A DNA stretch of 64,000 nt from positions 124,001 to 188,000 of the forward strand of contig MU130027.1 of assembly GCA_015039465.1 (NCBI GenBank). The letters run 5' to 3'. The notes beneath the pieces are model-generated. The model worked only from the letters and a program-made list of their open reading frames with translations. It was not told the DNA's origin and searched no databases. Of this stretch, positions 28,588 through 41,494 are shown in pieces. The position numbers and the translations under genes are program-made. Each line of letters starts with the position of its first letter. The stretch's first letter is position 1. The DNA is from Phlegmacium glaucopus (taxonomy: Eukaryota > Basidiomycota > Agaricomycetes > Agaricales > Cortinariaceae).

Positions 28588-31500
28588 CAGGTCAAGCACA
28601 ACAAGGAGTCTGGGGTCTTTCCGTTATCGAGGCTCCTGTCATCTCGGGTACGGGTGCATGTGTGCTTTGCTTCGACCCAGGTACTCGTCTACCCCTTCGT
28701 ATCATGATCCGCACCACAAAGCAATACGATGGTATGATATTAATGACCGGCTTATGGTGCAAACTTGAAGACCGTACAAACGAAGTCCACTCGGATTTTC
28801 ATTTCAGTTGTAATAATGAACAGTATCACATGGAGCCGCCGTGACTTAATCTGTCCGTAATTAAAACGGTGATAGTCGCTGTGAAAGCAATCAATAAATG
28901 ATATAAAGTCAGAGATTACTCGAGTAGTAGTCATTAGACCTCACAACTGTCATAAGAAACGACAGCTACCCCCCACTCGGATCCGATTTCTCGCCACCAT
29001 CATGATATGCATTATTTTAATAACGCCAGGCCCTGACCGAAAGACGCATTAGAATGAGATAACTCGAGGCATTGATGATCATAACCCTCCGCTGATCATT
29101 TGAGAGACAGTTGGCATTGTGTTTTACCTTCAAGTTGCAGGTGGCGTATTCCCAGATCATGTATTCCCCCAAGTCGATGGAGATCCTAACCAACGGAGAC
29201 GATGAGATCAATGTCATTCTGCTGGACAAAAGAACCGCGACAACATTCGACGATCTACACTACTAAGTATTTTCAGCAGCGATTATTTCGAAAAAGACTG
29301 GAACCTTACCTTCACAAATACCTTTATCCTACGTGGTTTAACACAATAAATGGTACACCCAGCTGGGCGTACATTAAAATCTTTCCCTGTATTAATGCAA
29401 CAATGTAGTTCCTGAATTATCATTTTCTTCCGTCGAGTTTGTGATACAAGACCTACATCTGATATTGTTTCCCGTATGAAACGCGGAACGCTCAAGGACT
29501 GAATTAGTGCCATCTTTTGATATTTCTGGTAATGTTTTAGCATGCATCAACAAATTTGGACGTTCAAGAGGATTAAACACATGCCTAGGGAATCAGCGTC
29601 TACTACTACCCCTGTTTGCAAGAAAAAAGTAACGCCAATAGGAAGGTACCTGGAGCCGTGCATAGTGAAAAAACGGGGGCCAGAAGCGACAGAAGAGTAT
29701 TAATTGAATAGGCGTGAATGAAAAAAGCAAGGGGGGTCAAAATCAAGGGTGGTACCCTCCTCTGGCATCGGAGTCAATTCGGAGTCCAAGTTAAACGTTG
29801 AACCCCCTTTTTGATAGACAACGCTTCTGAGCTTCGTATCGATGCGATAATGCTCATCATCACCACGAGCTTCTTTTGAACCATGAGCATAATATGGATA
29901 ATAGATCGCATGTGCTCGCGAGGAGATGAAAAGTCAGCAGTAGTGTAGCATCTCTACTTGCTGGTAGGTACTTTGGGATAGATGAAGATCCTGTTAGATA
30001 TATAGGAATTTGTCGTCATATTGTAGACGATTATAGCCCCGCAAGTATAGACAGCCGTCGTTATCCATGGTCTGAGGACTCATAAGAGAGTTTGAGCGGC
30101 CAAAAAAAGTTGACCAGTGAGTGAGAGGACGTGCAGGAGGAATTTTAGATGAATCTGAGCACTCAATACATTTACTGACTGAGTTCAAGTGGTGGCCTCT
30201 TTGAAGTGAAGTTCAAGTAAAGGAAAAATGATGGTCAATTGACGGCATCCGGCATCCGGCAACCACTTAATATTTTGTCTCCGACCCAAAAAATACATGT
30301 TCGATCGGTCTCCCCAGGTTTCCAAGAGTCAGGATATGTGTAACCATGATTCCATGGAACCAAGGAACGCATAGGCGACCACGATCTCGACCGGTTTTTT
30401 CACTGTTTTCCTCGATTTCACTCATTGGAACGAGTAGTATGTATTTGGCCCCCAAAAAAACTCAAAAATTCCTTACTTTGTGCCACGACTGATGTAACTA
30501 CAGGAGCCTTCCAAATTTTGAAGCTTAAACGGGCGGGATTCCATGGCTCGATCGATGTAAAAAGAACGTAACCACAAACTTACCTTAGGATTGGCGACAG
30601 GGCTTACGACTAGTAAACTGGTACTTCTTGTTCTCGGCAAATCAAATGGCCAAGTCCCAAACGTTTCCACTTGCCAAGGTGGTAAAGCAAAAAGCAAAAA
30701 TTTGGAGAACCAAGAATCGTGATTGGATCGTTTTTGCATCACATCTTTAAGGTTAATTGACCGCATATTTTTGTTTGACAGCAATGACTTCGAGAAATAC
30801 CAACCCATGGGTGGTGGTGGCACGCAATGTCTCACCGAACATAACGGAAGTTAAGAAACTTTTTTTCTAACTTTCAAGTCAGAACATTCGTTCTCGTCAT
30901 ATATTGAAATTCTTTTGTAAAAATGTTCTAGGTTACCGGGAACACATCGCGCGTAACCTCCCTCTCCTCCTTCGCGAATCTACAGGACAGTTCTGGGTTT
31001 ATGCACTAGAACTCACATGCCCCCCACCAAATATCCTATCATCATTCACTTCGGGTTGTTAGGATCTTTTTTAGCCAACTATACTGCCCCACGATTCTGG
31101 CGCATGAAATAATGTCCGCTCGACGCTCGTAAGTGTCAAGTGACATGCCGTAGGCATTTCTTTCAAATAGCCTGTTTGTTTGCTTCTGCGGCTGATTTCG
31201 CGTGGCTATTTTTTTCCCTTCCCTCGTGGCTTGCCCAGATGTGAAGACTGTTAGAAAACCGGACTTGCCACAGCTCGTGTTTACCCCCCACCCTCCCCCC
31301 ATTTACCTTGGCCGTAATCCAAACTTGGGCGGAATATGTCGTGAATTTTTCTGCACCACGCTCTATGGTAAACTTGGCTGGACCATGTGCTCTCCCTTGC
31401 GCTAGCCCCAAGCGTCGATATTGTATCTAAGTCCTGGGACCTGGCACATGAACGCCACATGGCAGAACTTCGGATGACTTTCAGCATAAGCTTTAAAAAT

Positions 31501-34500
31501 AATGTTCTCGCTCCTCTCTGTGCGTTGTCACGTTTCGCTTGAGTCAAAGTAATTTCCTCGGCTACTTCGTTCACTCAGGCTTGAACCGTTGAAAGCGGAA
31601 AAGGCAATCATTACTTTGTTGTACTTTGGCAGTGTTGCACTCCGTCTCGAACTACTATCTGCGCGCCTTGTCCAACCATCTCCACAAGAATTGTTCCATC
31701 GGTTGCTAAGCATCCTATTTTGTGATTAAACTTAGTACGCACTTCAAGTTATTGCCGTAGAGGCTCCATTTGGCCTATAATCGCAATACCTACCGTCAAG
31801 GTTTCAATTGGACACCAAAATCTCATTTTGGATCCCTCACGGTAGGTGCTGAAAAAGTGACGTGCATTTAGTTAGGAATTACTTGAATGCCAACAGATCA
31901 CTTGCCATTGAAATTTCATCAAGCCCATTTTTAGTGCTACAGGGTAACATTACATCTCCGCCGCTCAATGCCTATAAAATTATGGATGACCATTATGCAA
32001 TAAAAAACGTATACGAAGCCTCATATTTGTCCATGTGAGTACTTGCATAATTTTTATTTTTTCTCTCTTCTGTCTATCGTACTCGAGCGCGCAACTAATA
32101 GCTTCTACAACATAATAACCTAAATGGAGCCTTCTGTTCGGGTTAAATTGCTGTTATATCTAACGCTTTTGATTCCTATTGCCTAATACTTGTCGTCATA
32201 AGTCCTCTTGTATATATATACGTACCGACCGGGTTTGCCACACACTAGAAGGCCTCATTGCGGTTGCGGATGCAAGTGCAAACAACAAAAAAAAAACCCT
32301 TCCTTTCTTCTTTGAATGCCGAAAGAACCACACAGTGTTGGTGTGAAAGGGCGCTTAAGCTTAAATTACAGCGCAAAGTCAAAAATATTTTTTTTTCAGT
32401 TTTGCGTTCAAAAGCCTAGTTATTTCAACTTGAACTTTTATTCCCGCAAATGTACCTTACTACACTACAGCAATACAGTAAACTTTTTTCTTTTTTTTTT
32501 TCGTTGGCAGCGGCCCCCCATGTCTTTTGATAAGCATTGGTTTCACATTGGTTACTTTGTAGTAAATTATACAAAAATGATCGGAGAGGGCTGGTGGCGG
32601 GCTACGCACCCAATATGCACCTTTAGTAAGTACACATGAGAGATTTATGTGTAATTTGCCCCCTTTGTAAAAAAATTCATTCAAAGTATGCTGTCTGGGT
32701 ATACACACCGAGCTATGCACAACAGCAACTTTTGAAAAGAAGCTCTAAAAAAAAAATGCACAAGGCTTCGGCGTGTTCGGCGTTCAATTCCTCACGTCAC
32801 GTCATATTGATCTCCGACCACAGATGCCGGCAACCGCGCCGAAGAGCCTAAAAAATCCCATGCTCACCGCAAAAGTTGTTGTCGTGTTTTACTTACACTT
32901 TCATTTCTCTTTGGAACCAATAGTATAAATCAAAAATTCGCCGTACGATGTGAAACCATGGTGTAAATGATTGGAAATAAAAGTCTGTTCTAATACCTAT
33001 CTAACAAACAGACTCGGAGTCCGGATCTTTACTAGCTTGAATGTTATTTTTTATCAACTTGGCTGCAAGACCTCGTTCCTCCCATCTTTCATCCAAGTAC
33101 CAGACTGTTTCGGACTGATTGACAATTAGATATGCTAAATCATTGATTGCAGACTTAGCAAGTATACTGCGGTTGAAATGAGGATTTAAAGGCTGGTTAC
33201 CCATCATCCATGGGATGATTGGTCCATTGACCGGCGTGTACGTACATACGTATACTGCGCCTCCTTAGCCTCGAGTTCTTGATACTTTCCATCTATCAGC
33301 CCATCTGTTGATCAAATCTCGAGTCAGCTGCGCAATAAGTGAGCATTTGCCCGTGAAAGATAAAGACCAATCCTTGAAGGATTGAACTTTTGAATCGTGC
33401 CCTCCTCTCCGTTTCTTTTGCATAAGGTGCTGCGTGGAAGGCCTTCTAGTCAGAAGTTAAAACAGAATAACAGCACGCGTGTAAGACCGGTGTCCTTGAT
33501 GCAGGTCTGGAGCCTGGCGCGTGCGAAATTATGACGGAGTGATCATTGGAATCCCTATGTTATGTGATGATTCCAAGCAACGAAATTTTATACTTTCCTT
33601 GTCGCATCAAGGTCCTTTGGATCTCAAAATTTCTTGCCTGATGGAATATGTAATTTGTGGTGGATCTTTTGAATGGTTGGAGCTTGAAAACTGGGATCAA
33701 ATCCATGGCTTTTGGTGTTCATGTGGTGACCACCATTTCACATACCGGAATCGATCGAACACCCGACCATCAACTCAATGCATGATGACACGAGGTTCTC
33801 CAATCGAATATCGGAGTAAAATGATAGGATGAGACCCAGATATCATGACGACTGTGTAGCGGAGTTAACCAAAAAAGCATTGGAGGATAAGAAGGGGTCA
33901 GGTGTGCGGCGATCGCAAGGCTATTCATTACTTGTCAAATGGATATTACGAGCTTAGTTACTTCGTGGCCATGAAGAAGGATGGTTGCAGATGAAAGGGG
34001 TCAGATGATGTGGTCGACTGGTGTGGGTATAGGGCTAAGGGGGCGAGGGGGACTCGTAGTTGGGGACTGATCAGCGCCTTGTATTTGTTGTTGATCCTGT
34101 ACGTTCAAGGTCTGTCTGATATTTGTCGTCGGGGAACGATGGGGAATCCCATCCCATCAAGCTTCGAGAAATCGCAAAAACGTTCGAAGACGAAGAGCGA
34201 CGATCAAAGCCCGGTAGGAATGGACTTTTTTTTTGACAACAACAGGTCACGGACGTGTGTATGCGCACCCTAGAACGCGGTGTGTAATAAAATGAGCCAC
34301 GGAAGACCACATTATTTCTGGGATGGATTGAGTTTTTGACAGGGATGTGAAATTTGTGTAATTCCGGATGTACTGCCAGATGAGATTGCTACAAAAATGT
34401 CGCCTGTTCGGTTGTAGTTTACCCTGATTGATCGATGGGACTAACGGGACCAAAAATTGGCAACATGCCCAGAAGAGTGGTGGGTTTCAAGGTTTAACAT

Positions 34501-34785
34501 TTACTGAGGACAAGTGCCGAGACGCCGTTCCGGATATCACTTTCGCGGGGATTGAAAAAGTCACGAGGTGGCGCTTGTTGTGGATCCCTCTGCGAATGAT
34601 AGCCTTGTATGGGAATGACCCCCCGTGTGCACAAAATAAAAATTAAAGGCACAGTAAAGGGAGATTTGGATCGGTGATCCTCGGTAGGACCATGTCCGCC
34701 TGCAGCCACGCCTCGTCCTATGCTACTCCTCGTCTCATAAATCCAATCTTTCGTTCCTACATGTTATCCTGAAAAGCTCTCCTCG
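28588..34785. other. 6.2-kb region without a recognised gene
   Basis: This lies between two divergently oriented genes. Open frames are short, do not continue across plausible splice sites and match no family I recognise; the longest is a 120-codon minus frame at 30473-30835. CpG content is normal and no repeat shared with the rest of the window was seen. It could hold a long regulatory region, a non-coding RNA or a lineage-specific gene of small exons. Confidence 0.5.
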
Positions 34786-36664
34786 ATGTCCCAGTATAAC
34801 ACCCTTCTCGCAGATCGACCCTATTATCCAGTTCACTGGCCACATTATACATCTCCTATAGAACATTTTCAAACAGCAACTATCAACCCACCAACGCATC
34901 CAAACACCTTCCCTTCCTTACCTGAATCATCACAACGCACCATCTTGACTTCATCACCAGACAATATTGAAACTGGTCTGTATAATGATCAACGACGATC
35001 ACAATCATCAACCTCATCAGATTACGACCGTTCAACATTGTGGGACGCAAACATTCCAGGCGTCCATGAATTCCAATATCCAGATTTAGATATGCAAGCG
35101 GAAGATACGGAGGACACGTCGATAGAAGCGCACTGTTCGGAATCATCAAGACAAATTTCCTTGCCTGCGTCCGTCTCAACAGCGCCGCCGTTACATCCTT
35201 CAGTCAAGGTAGAACCTGAAGACCCCGATGGATGTTTCATCATGGAACTTTCTTCCATGTCCCCCAGCCTCGGGCTCTCCGTTAGCGCGATGAACCAAGC
35301 TTTACCGCCGCCTACAGAAGTTCCACTACGAGCAACACAAGCATCGAAGGAAATGCGAAAAATGATGGGTGTGTTTCGACTAAACCCATTTGCTATGCAT
35401 ACTGGCGAAGGTCGAGGCGTCATGCCTGTACCCTGGTGTGGGGGCGGTCCGCTGGAGGAAGAGCCTTTGATATTCGAGTTCCAGCTTGATATAGAGAACG
35501 ATTCAGGAGGACAATTTGATCAACCAGGGATGTCTGCCAGTGGTGCCACTGGATCGTGTCCTACCGACTCGTTGGGGGCGGAGGAGGAAACGCAATTGCG
35601 GTCATTTTCGCCTAGCTTTGAATTACACCCTGAAGATCTCCAGTCAGAGTTGGGAGAAGAGGAGCAACAGGAGCAAGGAGACTGCGTGGACCAAGACCAG
35701 CAAAATGAATGGTCCGACGCGGACTATTGCAACCACTCTGAGGTCGACACGAGTAGCACCACGCATTCTGTGCATACCCCTAGCGAATCACGGTCCGCGC
35801 ATACACCATTCAACGAGTCGCATTCGGTGTATCAATATGCCACACCCCCGCCTGCGGCGTCGACGTGGGAGATCGACTCCTATCAACCACACGGCGAAGA
35901 ACATCTCTCCCCTATAGAAAAGATGGAAGTGGGACAGAAGATGCATAGATTGCATACCAGTATGTATTGGTTTCCTGTTCCTATAAAGTCAGAACTCAAA
36001 CCAACGTTAATTCTTTTTTTAAAAGCAGCCTCGCATCCATATCTTCGTAGGAACCATATGAACCACCAAGCCTCACCATCGAGTTCGACGCACTCGCTTT
36101 CACAATCCCATCCACAGCTGCATGCACTGCCACAGATGCAGTTTGGGTATCCTCTTCTCCAACAACCGACGCACCATCAACACCAGCACTACAATCAAAT
36201 CCCCAGTCAGAGCCACAGCCAAAGCTACTCTCAGCTCCCGACTTTTCACGGCTCAATGATATCGACTCCTATGTCCAATATAGAACTCATCCCAGTACCA
36301 TCACATCGTCTCGAAGATTCAATACCAAGTTCATATATGCGCTTTGGGAGGACCTCGAAACCCGCGGAAGACGAAACTAGTACTGTGCAGCATCACCCCG
36401 CGGGTATAGTCAATGAATATACCCCCAGGGGTTCGACTAGCACCGCATATACTAGCCAACATGATACACATCCCAGTAGTCATCAATATGAAGTACGTTG
36501 TTCCCCAAAATGCACAACCAGTCGATCCTGACAAACTTTAATAGACGGTCTCTCCATCTCACCAGTATTCATCGAGTTCGGGGCATGTCTTTGCCCACTC
36601 TCGACGTTGGTCGTTGCCAGAAACTATAGGCCACAGCGTGGGCCCTTTTCGGAACACAATGTAA
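34786..36664 (+). CDS. Low-complexity nuclear-type protein, uncharacterised
   Basis: Exons 34786-35959, 36029-36492 and 36545-36664 join in phase to 585 residues. An AAG acceptor at 36025 is an equally valid choice that adds one residue. The protein is rich in Ser, Pro, Gln and His, with an acidic stretch at residues about 275-330 and a Gln/His-rich part after residue 390. One compact block at residues 183-235 looks structured (ATQASKEMRKMMGVFRLNPF, then EEEPLIFEFQLD). I recall similar blocks in other mushroom proteins but know no function. The composition suggests a nuclear regulator; no DNA-binding domain is visible. The start is the first ATG of a long open frame. Confidence 0.7.
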
Positions 36665-39600
36665 GCGAAGACGAGAGAAGTTTTGGGTATTTGAAATTGC
36701 CTGTTTGTTGATTTTGGTTTGTCAGCCGGCTATTTTCAAAGTGATCTGCACTGATCGTTTATGTATTTCAGTGTGGCGCACTTGGTTGGGCCTCTGCCGT
36801 CGTTTTCTTGTGGACTTTTTTCTTATTTATTGTAGAGATCATACACAACGGCTTCCAGTTTTCTTGCTCTCTCTTCAAACGCCTATACGTATCTCCTTCT
36901 CAACTTCCGAGGTCTCTCATGAGTGATTTCTCTGCATTGCGTCTAATTTGTCTTAATCCAAAGTTCTTCATTCTGGCATATATAGCTCTGCATATCTCTC
37001 TCTCCCCTCCCCCTCTCCTGATTAAAAAAACACCATTCACCTGCATCACCCTTCCAGATCTCGCGCAAAGCATTAATTCGTCGATTAATTAGAGAGTGTC
37101 TCCAAGTTGTAAATTCTATATGTTTGTCCCTTGTAGTATATGATGCATTTACTATTTGGTATACCCCCCCCCCCCCCCCTTTAGTAGATATTATGTCTTG
37201 ATCATTTGTATTACTTGAACCCATCCATCTAACGATTCTTGTATCACTCTTTTTTTAAATTTTACTTTGATTCTCGAGCTCTATGACTCTTTTATGCCAA
37301 AATTTGAACGCCGCGATTATACCTGGACAGGCATGCGAGGGACACATGTGGACGTTTTTTTTTCACAGCCGGACCGTACGGGAGTTCAGCAGGTCATGAT
37401 ATGTACAAACCTCTCCATGGTGTACTCTCAGCCTCCTCGGACGCAGTTTAAACTGCTGATACCCCAAACTCAGGGGGTGCCCAGTGAAATTTCTTGGCCG
37501 TACCTCATTTCCGACAACGCGTCTCGGGGTTTACATCAAAAAAGTTCAAACTCTATAAAACCTACTATCTAATGTAAACCGCTCCCTCCCCTCAATTGTG
37601 AACGATAATCCATCATCGGAGCAAGATTAGAGTTGGCCCCAATGCAAGATAACACAATCACCATCATTTTAATCTCCCGGATAATCGATAAAGTAAAACC
37701 CTTGGAAAGATATGTCAAAAACGACAATGTTTACCTATTACCTATTACCTATTACCAAGGCCATCAAAGAAAGAAAGGCTTTAAGATTTATCCTATCTAT
37801 GTAGAGTCCCTCTTTTGGTTTTCTCAGTAAGGGGGGGGAGATGAAAATGGACAACAACACGCACCCTGACCCACTTGAGCTCACCCCTCGACACAAGGCA
37901 TCAGGAAGCGCAAAATTAATCCAGATTTCGTACGGCGACTTGATAAAAAAGAAATATGTGGCGTGTACCCAAACCCAAGGAGGCTTTGTCACCTCAAGAC
38001 ACTTTTCTTATCTTATCTTATAGAAGACACTCTTGGCGTTCTGTCTGTACCTAGCGCCGCAGAAGTGCAAGGGTCGGATAGACATGGAAAAAATAGGAGA
38101 GAACGAGCTTGGGTTTAGGGGTTTTGTGTGTATAAGGTTCAATCTTTGACGCAATTTCGGACCGTGAATGCCAAGGGGGAGGAGGGCTGTCAACCTTGCG
38201 AAAGGAGTGAGCAAATGAAAAAGAAAGATTCATTAGAAGCCCGTTGTGGAAAGTGCTTTTGCGTTGGGTCAAGTCAAACAAAAATGGGTAAGTGTGGAAT
38301 GAGCACAAGATATGATACATAGCTCCGCCAGAAGAGCCTTCAGGAGGCACTGAAGGCCTGCTCGGGTCCCCCTCTCCCAAACAAGAAAAATCACATAGCA
38401 AAACTCATGGATCTAAGTTGCAGAACGGGCTCCTTACTAGTAGTATTATAAGTTTGAAATGCAGTTGTCGGAATGATAGATAAAGAGGTTCATTTCAGAA
38501 ATCTCCAACTTGAATCTTGGCACGGGTTCTAACTACCACATATTCAATACGTATCAGGCTGCGTCTGAGAAACGAAACCCGAAACCAAGGCGAGGTCTCG
38601 AGTCCTAAGCATTTATGATTTTAGTGGTCCACGGGACAGAACAAATGACCGGTTCCATTCACTTACTAGTATATATAACATTGTTTGGAGGTCCGACGGG
38701 GTTGTACACCGAGTAATTATCGAAAAGAAATTAGGGTCACAAACTTTGTAGCCAGACCTATAGATATCGATTGTACTGTAGTAGTAAATCTCGATTAGAT
38801 ACATAGTTAATTGCATTTTTGACGTTGACATAACACACTGGCAGATTTCACTAATGAGATGATGGTATATTAAAAAATGATATGGGAATAAGAAGAGTCA
38901 GGGGTGACGCCTGGCACTGAAAAAGAAATGTGTGTTACATACACGCGACGCGTTTCAAAATCCATGATCCATTGGACGTCAGAGAGCTTTCTACCAGAGA
39001 AGAATCCACGTTATCGCAGTCATGATCAGTTACCCAGATTAAAAAGAAAAAAAAGGGATTTGATCACCATCACAGAGCACCCGGGCCCTTACATGCGGGG
39101 TGTGATTTGTATCTTTCTGGGGATAACACCATCTATGAATTTCAGGGAACGCAGCAGCCCGGATCCGGTGCTTAATCTGTAAAACGAAGAGCGCGTGTAT
39201 GCGGGCATGCAAAAAGCAAAGCACCAAGGTCATCAGGTTGGGGGGGGGGAGGCAAAAAGGTAGTGGCCCTGTCCTGTCGAAAAGGAGAAGGAAGGAAGGG
39301 GAGTTGTTAGTGTGGTTCTGAAAGCGATCACCCTTTGGAAGCAAAAAAATATTTGACAGCCTCTCAGTTTACAACATCATCCCTTGGTGGTCCCTGATTT
39401 GACTGCGCAGATGACTACGGAGAAATTAAAAAGAATTAGTAAGGTGTGGTAAGTGTGAAGTAGTTGGAGGGAGGAATACATCGGGTCGACTTTTTCCTGA
39501 TGACAGGTAGAGCGTGCGCGAAGCGGCGTATGCTGCGCTGCATCATTGAGTACATGAGTTGTCCAGGCTAGAAAGAGAAACAATATGCGTCCGAGATCAA

Positions 39601-41494
39601 CGGTGTACAAAAACTGACAGATTCTTGACTTGAACCGAGCGCTCCTGGATATTCCCCCGGCCCACCGCAGCTTGCTACATGCTAAACTGGTCTAAACATA
39701 TCACTTTTTTTGGTACGGAAAAAAAAAACACACAACCTCGAAGCTTTAGCGGATACGAAGCACGTATATGAAAGTCTAATTTTGTCGCAGTCAAAGTGTT
39801 TTCGGTACATTTAACCATAAATTCAAGGCCAGCCAGTAGATGATGTGCCGATGATAGCAAGAAAAGACATGAATTTATCGCTTATGGAGTTAAAGCCTTT
39901 TGAGGTATGAATGACCCTTGACCAATGGCTGGTTTCCTGAGTCCTGACAGAACAACGTCATGATGGCAAAGAAGGGCGAACCTTGATATACCCCATCGGC
40001 GAATCAAGTAGATAGAACCTGCGAGTGAACAAGAGACATTGTCGATGTGTACCAGCAGGTTATTGAGATCCAAGACCAACAACCAGGAAGAATGAGGGAT
40101 GGTGGATTTGATATTGTGACAACTTGGATGTGCATTTTAGCCGTGATCAAGGTATCATCGAAGAAATATGTATGTTCGTAGGAACCATACTGAGTATGGG
40201 GACAGTGGTAGCTATAATGGGATCCAGGACTGTTGTCAATCCAGGCCGGCGCTGATATGACGCAAGCGTTTAAAAGACCATCAAATTGTTGTCATACACA
40301 TGATCGTTTCTGCTGAGGTCCCTTGTCATTGTGCTTGAATCGGCGTCATTCCAACGGCCAGCTAAACACGACTAAGTACGAGCCAAGCGATGGTCTACAG
40401 GGCACGCCATTAAACGGTAAGACTGGTGGGTTCATTTCAGAGAGGATACATTTGCCATCGTGGAAAAAAGAGAGCATTGGGCCTAAAGGATCCAGCCGAC
40501 CGTCACCCACGGAATAAATACCTTGGAACTCAGGACCCAGGCGTTTCCACGATGTTGTCAAAAGAATCTTCCATCGAGGTGTGAGCTCAACTGCCAGGGT
40601 ACCTCAGTGTACATAATGTATGTCAATGTCCAAATCTTCGCGGTCTGTAAGTAGACAGAAACCAATTTTAAACACGTCGGGTTATGGATGAATTCATCGA
40701 CAGTTTATGTCTGAAGCTTCTAGTGCATAAGATCGGGATATGAAATTGATGGAGTTTGTACATCACATTTGAATGAAGAGGGTCACCCGAATTATCGATA
40801 TGCAAGAGGTCTAGGAGAGATGGCTCAAATTAATCGACTGCTGGGTGAAAATGAGGGGGTTCTGGCGCGATAAAGCGGCCTTTGGGGCATAGACCGGGAC
40901 TAGCCTGTTCTCATGTCAAGCCACTAATAAAGAATATAATGAAAGACTTACTAAATAGAAGACAGAAAGTTGTGCCAAAGAGTCCCGAACGATAAAGAAT
41001 CCGCTAAAAGCACGTTTAAAATGGCGAATTACACAAAAATGCTTGGCTTGAACAATTCCGGCCCCTTGCGGAGATTGAAATTTAAATGAGAGCTGGACCC
41101 CTGGCACAAGCTTCAACGGGGGAGAACATACCTTTTTGTTTGTTTTCGCAAGACTAAGTAGTACTAGTAGCTTATCTTTGTTGGATTACAAAGATAACTA
41201 AGATAGAATCAGCAATTCAAAGAAAACGTGTCCGAAAGTTTGTCTATACTTGTCTTGAAAATGATACGTGTATCGGATGCAGATGTCGGCAGAGCTCAGG
41301 CGGTGTGGGTGTAGTTTTGTAGGTGGGTTGTAGCCGGTGATTGGTAACTGCAGAAGGAGATAGTGCTGGGGTCCCAGTGCGATCGCAAAAAGAAAACCCA
41401 CGCGCAGGCCACGAGAGCATATCCACGCGACCGAAGAGCCTTACCCAATTTCAACCTCCTCCCTCCAATCTACAATAATCAAGAATCAGCTACT
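36665..41494. other. 4.8-kb region without a recognised gene
   Basis: It lies between the low-complexity protein gene and the phosphodiesterase, both on the plus strand. Only short frames are present, and a run of 16 C at 37164-37179 is the only notable repeat. Extra 5' exons of the phosphodiesterase could lie here, because the family often has a longer N-terminus, but none could be supported. Confidence 0.45.

Noticed and set aside
30473..30835. 120-codon minus-strand frame in the gene-free region
   Set aside because: It has no recognisable domain, no convincing continuation across splice sites and no shared sequence elsewhere in the window.
31556..39660. tRNA-like T-loop motifs (for example CTTGAACCG)
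   Set aside because: No matching A-box, acceptor stem or cloverleaf could be drawn.
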